A DNA stretch of 18,943 bases, taken from assembly GCF_902488535.1 (NCBI RefSeq), contig NZ_CABTWO010000027.1, positions 1 through 18,943 of the forward strand. The letters run 5' to 3'. Position 1 is the first letter of the stretch, and every line of letters starts with the position of its first letter. A program made the position numbers and the translations under genes. The DNA is from an uncultured Mobiluncus sp. (GTDB lineage: Bacteria > Actinomycetota > Actinomycetes > Actinomycetales > Actinomycetaceae). Positions 5,750 to 13,174 of the stretch are shown here, piece after piece. The notes beneath the pieces were generated by a model, which saw only the letters and a program-made list of their open reading frames with translations, had not been told where the DNA came from and did no database searches.

Positions 5750-7393
5750 ATGTCCCACCCCTGCCACCCTGGCAAATTCAGCATAAAAACCCTAGCGGTC
5801 AGCGGCGCCGCCGTGGCGTTAGCTTTGAGTCTTACCGCTTGTCAAGGGGGCTCCTCCGCGAAAAACCCCGCCGCTGACACCGACAAAGTCACGGCCGCCG
5901 ATGAAATCACTCTGGCGGACGCTTATGAATTGGGAGGATACAACCCCACTAACGGCTACGCAGCACTCGGTGTATCCCCCATATATGAAGGCTTGTTGGG
6001 TTTGGAAAGCAAAGACCCTCATAAATTGCCGGAGCTGCGTCCGGTCTTGGCGACTACGTTGCCGACCTCTAACGCAGATAAAACCGAGTGGACCGTGGAA
6101 GTCCGTGACGGGGTAAAATTCTCAGACGGCAGCGACTTCGACGCCCAAGACGTGGTGGCTAACTACAAAGAAGCTATGAATCCCGCCACAGCCTCGGAAA
6201 TCGGAGCTTCTTTCGATATGGTTGATCAGATTAACGCAGACGGGAATAAGGTCACTTTCAAACTAAAGTACCCTTACCCCGATTTCCCCTCTCGATTGTT
6301 GCTGGGACTGGCACCTGGTGAATATATGAAAGGTGGACTGGCGAGTGAATCTCCGCTGAACACCAAGCCAGTGGGCACCGGACCGTACGTCCTCGAAACG
6401 CTTGACAGCCAGAAAGCCGTGTGGATAGCGAACCCTAAATACTGGGGTAAGGCTCCGCAAGTCAAGAAGCTGACGACGGTGTATGTTCCCGATGACGCAG
6501 CTCGCGTGGCCCGGATTCGCACCAAGGAATTCGACGGGTCGATTATCCCCCCGGCTTTGGCAAACAGCCTGAAAGACCTCCCAGACTACCAGGTAGTATA
6601 TGCGGATTCCGCAGACTGGCGCGGAATCAGCTTCCCCGGTAACAATGCGTTTTGTGCCGACCTGCAGGCTCGGATAGCCATGAATGAAGCCGTGAACCGT
6701 CCAGAAATCATCAAAAAAGTACTGTTTGGGGCGGGCAAACCAGCATACACTCCAGTTTCTGGGGTTTACGAGGCTTACGTCCCGGAAGCACAGTTTAAGT
6801 TTGACCTGGAGGGCGCCAAGAAGCGCCTGGATCAGGCCGGCTGGAAAGTCGGTGCGGACGGGATTCGCGAAAAAGACGGCCAGCGTGCCGCTTTCACCCT
6901 GGCTTACACCTCCAATGACACAGTGCGCCGTGACCTTTCGGTGGCTTTCGCCGCCGCCATGAAACCACTGGGCGTAGACGTGAAACTGGAAGGAACGACT
7001 TGGGATGCGTTGGATGGACGCCTGGACAAAGTCGGTATCTTGTTGGGCGGCGGCGACAAGCCGTACTCCATCGACACCCAGGTGTACTCGATTCTGCACA
7101 CCCGCGAAGCAAACACCTCGCAGTACGATAACCCCGGCAACTACGGCTCTCCGGAAATGGATAAAATCTTGGAGCAGGCACGCAAATCCGGAGATGAATC
7201 CGAACGCGTGAAGCTATACCAGCAAGCCCAAAAGCAGTATTTGGAAGCCCCAAACCACGTGTTCCTGGCATTCTTGCAACACACCTATGTCACCCGTGAT
7301 GCCGGTTGGAAGACCGGGAATCTGACGGTAGAGCCGCACTCCCATGGCGTGAATTGGGGTCCGTGGTGGAACTTAGGGCAATGGGAGAAATAA
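5750..7393 (+). CDS. Nickel/peptide-type ABC importer substrate-binding lipoprotein
   Basis: The 547-residue extracellular receptor of a family 5 (DppA/OppA/NikA) importer. It has a signal peptide with lipobox LTAC, lipidated at Cys31. The mature fold markers are YEGLLGLE near the start, WTVEVRDGVKFSDGSDFDAQDVVANY, the GTGPYVLE turn, NPKYWG, then INEAVNRPEI-like AMNEAVNRPEIIKKVLFG and GAKKRLDQAGW. The C-terminus has a His-containing PHSHGVNWGPWW. The very N-terminus (HPCHP) is odd but lies in the cytoplasmic part of the signal. AAGGAG (5739-5744) lies 5 bases before ATG 5750. It is first in the operon under the putative operator. NikA binds nickel chelates, while DppA and OppA bind peptides; the metal-type regulator nearby favours a metal or chelate, but the ligand cannot be read from sequence. 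Confidence 0.88.
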   Translation: MSHPCHPGKFSIKTLAVSGAAVALALSLTACQGGSSAKNPAADTDKVTAADEITLADAYELGGYNPTNGYAALGVSPIYEGLLGLESKDPHKLPELRPVLATTLPTSNADKTEWTVEVRDGVKFSDGSDFDAQDVVANYKEAMNPATASEIGASFDMVDQINADGNKVTFKLKYPYPDFPSRLLLGLAPGEYMKGGLASESPLNTKPVGTGPYVLETLDSQKAVWIANPKYWGKAPQVKKLTTVYVPDDAARVARIRTKEFDGSIIPPALANSLKDLPDYQVVYADSADWRGISFPGNNAFCADLQARIAMNEAVNRPEIIKKVLFGAGKPAYTPVSGVYEAYVPEAQFKFDLEGAKKRLDQAGWKVGADGIREKDGQRAAFTLAYTSNDTVRRDLSVAFAAAMKPLGVDVKLEGTTWDALDGRLDKVGILLGGGDKPYSIDTQVYSILHTREANTSQYDNPGNYGSPEMDKILEQARKSGDESERVKLYQQAQKQYLEAPNHVFLAFLQHTYVTRDAGWKTGNLTVEPHSHGVNWGPWWNLGQWEK

Positions 7394-8394
7394 GAACCGG
7401 AATAACTCTGCGCCAGGCGCGTCGCCACGAGCGACGCCACCAGGTGTGGAATTTGGTGCGCAACCGCCTGTTGGTGTTGCCGGTGCTGCTGGTGGCGATT
7501 TCAGTAGGTGTTTTCCTGCTCGCCGCCGTATCACCCTTGAACCCGCTGGTGGCGTACTTGGGGGATCGCTATCAGTTCCTCAGCGCCACCCAGCAGGAAT
7601 CCATCGCGAAGGCACTTAATTTGGATCAATCCTGGCACGGAGCCTGGTTGGCTTGGGCCAGCGATCTGATTCATGGCAATTTGGGGTATTCGCGCACCTA
7701 TAATCAGCCCGTCGTGCAAGTCTTGGCAGAACGCTGCGAAGCCACCCTGGCGCTATCGGGTGTGGGCCTGGTTCTGGCTTTCGTGCTGAGTATCGTATTG
7801 GGGATACTCGGGCTGCGGTGGAACTGGCTGGGACGCGTATTCCAAGCTCTCATGCTGTTTGTCCAAGCCATCCCCCCGTTCGTGTTGGCTTTGGGAGCTG
7901 TGTTATTCCTGGCTTTGGGAACCGGATGGTTCCCCGCTGGGGGGCGCACAGGTCCAGATGCCACCTCGGCATGGGAGTGGTCGTATCTGATTTTGCCTGC
8001 CAGCGTGTTGGCGTTAACCCAAATGCCGTGGATGCTGTTGACCTTGTGGGAACGCGCCCAAGAGAATCTCCATTCCGACTGGTGGAAAGCCGGGATTCAA
8101 CGCGGGATTCCGCAAAGCACCTTAATCCGCCGTTCTGTCCTGCCGCTGTCACTAGCCCCCACCATCACCATGGTGGGCATGCGCCTGCCGGAGCTGATTG
8201 TCGGCGCGGTGCTGGTCGAGGAAGTCTTTTCTTGGGGTGGACTGGCGGCCGCGCTGGTAGCTTCCGCAAAGGGACTGGATTTACCGCTACTAACTTTCCT
8301 GACTTTGGCATCGGCGGCGCTGGTAATTATCGGCAATCTGGTCGCCGATGTTTTGTATCTCTATTTCGATCCACGGGTGCGATATGACTCTTAA
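7381..8394 (+). CDS. ABC importer permease, NikB/DppB type
   Basis: A 337-residue inner-membrane permease of the binding-protein-dependent family. There is one hydrophobic helix after an Arg/His-rich N-terminus (about residues 20-45), then the periplasmic region with GNLGYSRTYNQPV that is typical of the NikB/DppB subunit. The coupling loop that contacts the ATPase is around GIQRGIPQSTLIRRSVLPLS (about 239-258), followed by VEEVFSWGGL and the end DPRVRY. ATG 7381 is preferred to an in-frame ATG 25 codons upstream, because it gives a normal N-terminus and a 13-base overlap with the receptor stop, a common operon arrangement. It pairs with the permease half of the next gene to form the transmembrane channel. 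Confidence 0.9.
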   Translation: MGEIRTGITLRQARRHERRHQVWNLVRNRLLVLPVLLVAISVGVFLLAAVSPLNPLVAYLGDRYQFLSATQQESIAKALNLDQSWHGAWLAWASDLIHGNLGYSRTYNQPVVQVLAERCEATLALSGVGLVLAFVLSIVLGILGLRWNWLGRVFQALMLFVQAIPPFVLALGAVLFLALGTGWFPAGGRTGPDATSAWEWSYLILPASVLALTQMPWMLLTLWERAQENLHSDWWKAGIQRGIPQSTLIRRSVLPLSLAPTITMVGMRLPELIVGAVLVEEVFSWGGLAAALVASAKGLDLPLLTFLTLASAALVIIGNLVADVLYLYFDPRVRYDS

Positions 8395-10972
8395 GTTGAC
8401 CTCCCCTTCTGCGCTGCGAAAGGCATTTAGCCCCAGTCGGCTGGCTTTCTATGCCCTGGTGTTGTTGCTGCTCTACGCCGCAATCTTGCCGTTTTTTGCC
8501 GGCACGGATTTGCACGAGGCGGATCTGTCACAAGCACGGTTGGCGCCCAGTGCCACACATTGGTTCGGCACTGACTTGGCGGGGCATGATTTGTTGGTGC
8601 GCGTGGCTTTGGGGCTGCGGGTCAGCATTTTCGTGGCGGCAGTCTGTGCCGTGGTTTCCACAGTAATTGGGGTACTCATCGGAGCCGTGGCAGCCTCCTG
8701 GGGTGGAAAAGTCGACTCGTTACTGATGCGTTTTACCGACACGATTAACGCGTTGCCCCAACTACTTCTGGGCATTGCGATTGTGGCGTTTTACCCCGGT
8801 TCTCTCGTCGCGATTATCGCTTCGATTGCCTTGGTGCACTGGTCGCCGGTAGCGCGTATTGTGCGTTCGATTGCACTATCCACACGTGAATTGGAATATG
8901 TAGAGGCCGCGTATCTGGCGGGCGCGAGCCACTGGCAAGTGGCGCGCAAACACCTGCTACCTTCGGTATTCGGTCAGGTGAAAGTCAGTGTCGTGCTGCT
9001 GTTCCCCCACGCGATTTGGCACGAATCTACCCTGTCTTTCCTGGGTCTGGGGATTTCTCCCGACCAGCCTTCGCTGGGCACCCTGCTAGAGGTGGCGCGC
9101 ACGGAAATCCTGATTGGCTGCTGGTGGGAACTGGTGTTTCCGGCAGGCGCCTTGGTTTCGTTGACCCTGCTCATTTTCGGATGGGCATCGGGTTTGGGCA
9201 AGACTTCGCGCGGAGCAGCCGTAGAGGCAGATTCTGCACAGTCCGACACCTTGGTGGGGGATTTGAGTGTTGCCGCCAGTGGCGTTGCCCCGTGTGTGCA
9301 TGAGGCTCCAGCCGGGGAACCAGACGAAAATACCGCCCCACCCGCCTTGGAATTCCGGGATTTGAGCGTGACGGTTCCCTGCTCTGGCTGGATTTCTGAC
9401 CAGCGTCACGAAGCCCCGACTGACAGCACCGCCGCAACGCTAACATCGACATCCAATTCCCCCACGGAACGCGACCTGGTTTTGGAAGACCACGTGAACC
9501 TGCAGGTCAGACCCGGCGAATTGCACGTGCTGCTGGGACAATCCGGAGCGGGGAAATCGATTCTGGCAAAAACCGCCACCGGGATGTTACCCGGAAAGAT
9601 GCAGGTCAGCGGCCAAGTCAGCGTCAGCGGGATAACCCTGTATGGCAAAAACTGCCCCTGGCAGGCGGTTCGTGGGCGTCTCATCGCGGTCGCGTCCCAA
9701 TCCAGCGCCACAGCTTTTGCACCGAACCGTACCATTGGCGACCAGCTGGAAGAATCCGTCAAGTTACTCGGGCGCCGGGACAGGGCAGAGATGCTTTCCG
9801 GGGAGACCTCCGCAGGCCCCACGACCGTGACCGAATTGTGCGAAATGACGGGCTTTCCCACGGACTCCCTCGCGGCTTATCCGCACGAGTTGTCCGGCGG
9901 TATGTTGACCAGGGCAAACTTGGCGCTGGCTTTGGCGGGGAACCCCGCAGTTTTGATTGCAGATGAAGTCACCGCGGGATTGGACGAAACACGCCGCGAC
10001 CAGATTTGGCAGCTGTTGCGAAAGTTAGCAGACCGGGGGCTGGCAGTGTTAACCATCACCCACGATTTGGCGTTGTTGCTGGATTTTCCTCTGGCAGATC
10101 AGGTGACAGTGTTGGGTCACGGTCAGGTGTTGGAGCAAGGCACGGCAACGCAGGTGTTAGATACGCCACTGCATCCTTATACGCGGGAACTACTAGCAGC
10201 TTTGCCGCGCAACATGGCACGAAACGGGACCGATGCATCAGCGCTGCACCCCGCTTCTGACCACGAGAACCAACCTCGACTGACACCCGACGTAACCCAC
10301 GAAACCGTATTGGAAGTGCGCGAACTTACCGTCGGATATCACGGAGTCCCGGTGGTGAAAGGCTTTAACCTCAGCCTGCACCGCGGCGAAACCGTGGGGT
10401 GGTTCGGAGACTCTGGTTGTGGCAAAACCACTACCGCCAGGGCGATTGCCGGACGCCTCACACCCTTGACAGGCCAGATTCGCTGGTGTGAATCAGGGGA
10501 AACGGCCATACCTCCAGGCAACAGCCCCGCCACCAAACAGCGCCCACGTGCGGCAGTGCAACCTGGAGTGGCGATGCTGTTCCAGTCACCTCGGCGCTCC
10601 GTGAATCCGCGGTGGACGCTGGCACAAATCATTGAGGAGCCGTTAATTTACGCGGATGTTCCGCCCGATGTGCGACGCAAGCAAAGCGCAAAAATCTGCG
10701 AGGAACTGGGAATTCCCTCTGAGTTCAGGCGGCGCTTCCCGGTGGAGGTCTCAGAGGGTCAACTGCAGCGCGTTGCCTTGGCCAGATGTTTATTGACCAA
10801 TCCCACGGTGCTGATTTGTGACGAGGCCACTGCCATGCTGGACACTTTCAGTACCGCTAGCCTGGTGCGGGCGATTCAGAGACGCTCGGCACAGGGGCTC
10901 GCGGTTATAGCGATTAGCCACGACCAGGAACTTCTAGATTACTGGGCTGATTGTAGCCTTGACCTGGACTAA
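8384..10972 (+). CDS. Fused ABC importer protein: NikC/DppC-type permease plus two ATPase domains
   Basis: One 862-residue polypeptide carries three normally separate subunits. Residues 1 to about 285 are the second permease, with the coupling loop near EAAYLAGASHWQVARKHLLP and LSFLGLGISPDQPSLG. After an acidic Ala/Ser-rich linker, ATPase 1 has Walker A GQSGAGKS (385-392), signature LSGGM (503-507), Walker B with D527/E528 and switch His560. ATPase 2 has GDSGCGKT (675-682), FQSPRRSVNP, signature SEGQ (790-793), D813/E814 and His846. Both sites look catalytically complete. ATPase 1 carries a Ser/Thr-rich insertion of about 30 residues between its first two strands. ATG 8384 overlaps the preceding permease end by 11 bases; an in-frame ATG 12 codons upstream lies within that permease gene. 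No frameshift is needed for the fusion. Energises import of the receptor's ligand. Confidence 0.92.
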   Translation: MTLKLTSPSALRKAFSPSRLAFYALVLLLLYAAILPFFAGTDLHEADLSQARLAPSATHWFGTDLAGHDLLVRVALGLRVSIFVAAVCAVVSTVIGVLIGAVAASWGGKVDSLLMRFTDTINALPQLLLGIAIVAFYPGSLVAIIASIALVHWSPVARIVRSIALSTRELEYVEAAYLAGASHWQVARKHLLPSVFGQVKVSVVLLFPHAIWHESTLSFLGLGISPDQPSLGTLLEVARTEILIGCWWELVFPAGALVSLTLLIFGWASGLGKTSRGAAVEADSAQSDTLVGDLSVAASGVAPCVHEAPAGEPDENTAPPALEFRDLSVTVPCSGWISDQRHEAPTDSTAATLTSTSNSPTERDLVLEDHVNLQVRPGELHVLLGQSGAGKSILAKTATGMLPGKMQVSGQVSVSGITLYGKNCPWQAVRGRLIAVASQSSATAFAPNRTIGDQLEESVKLLGRRDRAEMLSGETSAGPTTVTELCEMTGFPTDSLAAYPHELSGGMLTRANLALALAGNPAVLIADEVTAGLDETRRDQIWQLLRKLADRGLAVLTITHDLALLLDFPLADQVTVLGHGQVLEQGTATQVLDTPLHPYTRELLAALPRNMARNGTDASALHPASDHENQPRLTPDVTHETVLEVRELTVGYHGVPVVKGFNLSLHRGETVGWFGDSGCGKTTTARAIAGRLTPLTGQIRWCESGETAIPPGNSPATKQRPRAAVQPGVAMLFQSPRRSVNPRWTLAQIIEEPLIYADVPPDVRRKQSAKICEELGIPSEFRRRFPVEVSEGQLQRVALARCLLTNPTVLICDEATAMLDTFSTASLVRAIQRRSAQGLAVIAISHDQELLDYWADCSLDLD

Positions 10973-11174
10973 TCTGCGCCCCGTTGCGACATTAATTCCC
11001 TGTTTCGCCACCTCCCGCAGCCCTGCAGCGTCGCGAAGCCACTCAAACACCGACCCGACGGCACAAACTCTAAACACCTGTGGATGCGCCCCAGAAAAAT
11101 CCCCTTAATCACCGTCCAAATTCAGGGGTTCAGTACATTGACCTGCCAGATAAACCAGTTCCCTTTTCGACCTA

Positions 11175-11186
11175 TAGGATAGAAAC
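11175..11186 (+). promoter_or_regulatory. Candidate -10 box just before bcp
   Basis: TAGGAT (11175-11180) lies exactly six bases before the ATG, so a leaderless transcript is possible, as proposed for the gene at 3646. The same stretch contains AGGA, which could instead be the ribosome-binding site at 7-base spacing. TTGACC (11138-11143) is a good -35 word but is 31 bases away from this box. Confidence 0.3.
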
Positions 11187-11657
11187 ATGGAACAGAAACT
11201 CAGCGTGGGCGAGGTCGCCCCGGACTTTACAATCGAAACTACCGAAGGAACCTTCCACCTGGCCGAGGCCCGTCAGGCCGCACAAGCCGGGGTGGTCGTG
11301 TACTTTTACCCCCGCGCGATGACCCCGGGCTGCACCACGGAGGCTTGTGACTTCCGCGACTCCCTAAACTCCCTGAAATCCGCGGGATACACGGTCATCG
11401 GGATTAGCCCGGATAAAATGCCCGCCCTGGAAAAGTTCCGCGACAAACAGACTCTGAACTTTGCCTTAGGCTCCGACCCGGAGCATAAAGTCTTGTCGGA
11501 CTACGGTGTGTGGCAGGTGAAACCCCTAACGAAAAAGCCCGGGGTAGTGCGCTCCACGTTCGTGGTCGGCCCCGACGGCACGCTGATTTCCGCGAGATAC
11601 AACGTGCGCGCCACCGGGCATGTCGCCCGTCTGCGCAAAGAACTCGGACTGGACTAA
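11187..11657 (+). CDS. bcp: Thioredoxin-dependent peroxiredoxin Q / BCP
   Basis: A 156-residue cytosolic peroxidase of the AhpC/TSA superfamily that reduces hydrogen peroxide and organic hydroperoxides with thioredoxin. The active site is YFYPRAMTPGCTTEACDFRD, with peroxidatic Cys49 and, five residues on, resolving Cys54, the pattern of atypical 2-Cys PrxQ. The start GEVAPDF and the later RSTFVVGPDG are also standard. Length is normal for the family. The usual K-D after YFYP is replaced by R-A-M, a mild deviation. It is monocistronic: the preceding importer gene ends 214 bases upstream in a stretch where I see no other feature, and its stop lies one base from the stop of the converging transporter gene. 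Confidence 0.95.
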   Translation: MEQKLSVGEVAPDFTIETTEGTFHLAEARQAAQAGVVVYFYPRAMTPGCTTEACDFRDSLNSLKSAGYTVIGISPDKMPALEKFRDKQTLNFALGSDPEHKVLSDYGVWQVKPLTKKPGVVRSTFVVGPDGTLISARYNVRATGHVARLRKELGLD

Positions 11658-11658
11658 A

Positions 11659-13104
11659 TCACCGTTCGTCGGGGTCGCTATTAGGGTTTTCGCCGGTTTC
11701 GTCAGAAGGGCCGTCGTTGGGGTTTTCACCAGGGTTTTCATTAGGGTCCTCGGTCGGCTCCGATTCGGGACCGCAATAGCCGGGGTCTACGGGATAGACG
11801 GTGTGCAGCGGGCTTGGCCCGCAGTCGTAGTGGCGTTCCCGAGGGCCTTCCATCAGCAGGAACGGCCACTGACGCTGCCAGGAAAACCGCAGCTGCCAAG
11901 CAAACAGCGCCCAGATAAAAACCGCCATCGCCGCCCCCATACAGGCCAGCGCCCCCAAACCGATGCTCCAGCGGGCTCCGAAAGTTTCTCCGACCCAGCC
12001 CACCAGCGGGGACCCGATAGGCGTGGCACCCAGGTTGAACACGAAGTAAATCGAGAGGACCCGCCCTCGTAAACTTTCGGGCGTAGACGTTTGAATCAAG
12101 GCGTTTGCCGCGGTCAACAGGGTAATCATAAAGAACCCAGCGGGTATGGACATGACCGCAAAAGCCCCATAGTTCGGGCACAGCGCCAACAGCGCCTCGG
12201 CCAATCCAAAAAAGAAAACCCCGGAAATGACCATCGCGAAACGCGGGTGAGCGCGCCGCGCCGCCAGCAGCGCGCCCGACAGAGAACCGATAGCCAGCAT
12301 CGTCCCCAGCAAACCGTACTCGCCCGGCCCTTTGGCATAAACATCGGTGGCCATAAAAGCCTGGGTCATCTGCAGGTTGAACCCGAAAGCGCCAGTCAGG
12401 GTGATCAGGAAGATGATGGCTTTCAAATCGGAGCGGGATTGCACGTAAGCGAAACCCTCCCGAATCATGCCGCGGCGCCGCTCCCCTCGCTTGACCGCAA
12501 AGAAATTTTCCCGGCGCATCAGCGCCAGAGTCACCACCGGAATCACGAAAATCGCCGTGTTGATGACGAACACCCAGCCCGGTCCCAGCACCGCAATGAG
12601 CACCCCCGCCAAGGCGGGACCAATGAGGCGGGCAATGTTGAAAGCCATCGAGTTCAGACCCACCGCGTTGGGCAGGCAGTCCGCCGGGACCAGCTCCGAG
12701 ATGAAAGTTTGCCGCTGCGAAATCGCCAGGGCATCAAAAATGCCGGTCACGAACGCGATGAGGTAAATCTCAAACAGCTGAGCTGAGCCGGTCAGCAGCA
12801 GCACCCCCAGAATCAGCCCCAGCAGGGCCACCCCGGACTGGGTAATCTGGAGCATTCGGCGCCGATCCATCCAATCCGCCAACGCCCCGCCAAAGAAACC
12901 GAAAATCAGCTGGGGCAGGAACTGCAGGGCGGTGGTCATCCCGACCGCAAACGCATCATTGTTGGTCAATACGACCAGGACCACCCAAATCTGAGCGACG
13001 CGCTGCATCCACATCGCGGTCGCCGCAAACAGATTCGAGACAAACCACAGCCGAAAGTTTGCGAACCGCATTGAATAGAAAGTTTTACTGGCCAAGCGGC
13101 TCAT
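11659..13104 (-). CDS. EntS-like MFS exporter (MFS_3 type)
   Basis: A 481-residue major facilitator protein with about 12 membrane segments. The start FRLWFVSNLFAATAMWMQRVAQIWVV, motif A as GALADWMDRRRML, and RQTFISELVPADCLPNAVGL followed by NIARLIGPALAGVLIA are characteristic of the EntS/MFS_3 group, which exports siderophores or drugs; the substrate here is unknown. The last 35 residues (447-481) form a cytoplasmic tail of Asp, Glu, Asn and Pro with ENP repeated three times, absent from typical relatives. GAAAGAAG stands just before the ATG. It lies downstream of topA on the same strand with 70 bases between, so it may be co-transcribed with topA. It converges on bcp with a one-base gap, so neither gene has a terminator between the stops. 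Confidence 0.85.
   Translation of the reverse strand: MSRLASKTFYSMRFANFRLWFVSNLFAATAMWMQRVAQIWVVLVVLTNNDAFAVGMTTALQFLPQLIFGFFGGALADWMDRRRMLQITQSGVALLGLILGVLLLTGSAQLFEIYLIAFVTGIFDALAISQRQTFISELVPADCLPNAVGLNSMAFNIARLIGPALAGVLIAVLGPGWVFVINTAIFVIPVVTLALMRRENFFAVKRGERRRGMIREGFAYVQSRSDLKAIIFLITLTGAFGFNLQMTQAFMATDVYAKGPGEYGLLGTMLAIGSLSGALLAARRAHPRFAMVISGVFFFGLAEALLALCPNYGAFAVMSIPAGFFMITLLTAANALIQTSTPESLRGRVLSIYFVFNLGATPIGSPLVGWVGETFGARWSIGLGALACMGAAMAVFIWALFAWQLRFSWQRQWPFLLMEGPRERHYDCGPSPLHTVYPVDPGYCGPESEPTEDPNENPGENPNDGPSDETGENPNSDPDER
11683..11751. repeat. Degenerate short repeat encoding ENP units in the transporter tail
   Basis: (A/G)GGGTTTTC occurs at 11683-11691, 11719-11727 and 11731-11739, with a decayed TAGGGTCCTC at 11742-11751. 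On the coding strand each GAAAACCC encodes Glu-Asn-Pro. The irregular spacing suggests slippage followed by drift. The array sits directly beside the convergent stop codons. Confidence 0.55.
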
Positions 13105-13174
13105 CTTCTTTCGATTCCACAGGTTCCCCTAAGAGTGGTCCCGCTGTTGGGGGTCTAGACCAGCAGGTTTTCGC

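Noticed and set aside
6263..7099. A 278-codon open frame on the minus strand within the importer receptor gene
   Set aside because: The plus-strand receptor has clear family motifs throughout this region; the antisense frame has none.
8384..10972. Frameshift or missing stop artificially joining the permease and ATPases
   Set aside because: The frame is continuous, linkers are polar and plausible, codon use stays even and no leftover start or ribosome-binding signals were evident at the joints. Sequencing error is still formally possible.
13149..13166. GGTCTAGACC palindrome with GCTG/CAGC around it, as a terminator for topA
   Set aside because: The stem is imperfect and no T-tract follows on the minus strand; possible read-through to the exporter gene cannot be excluded.
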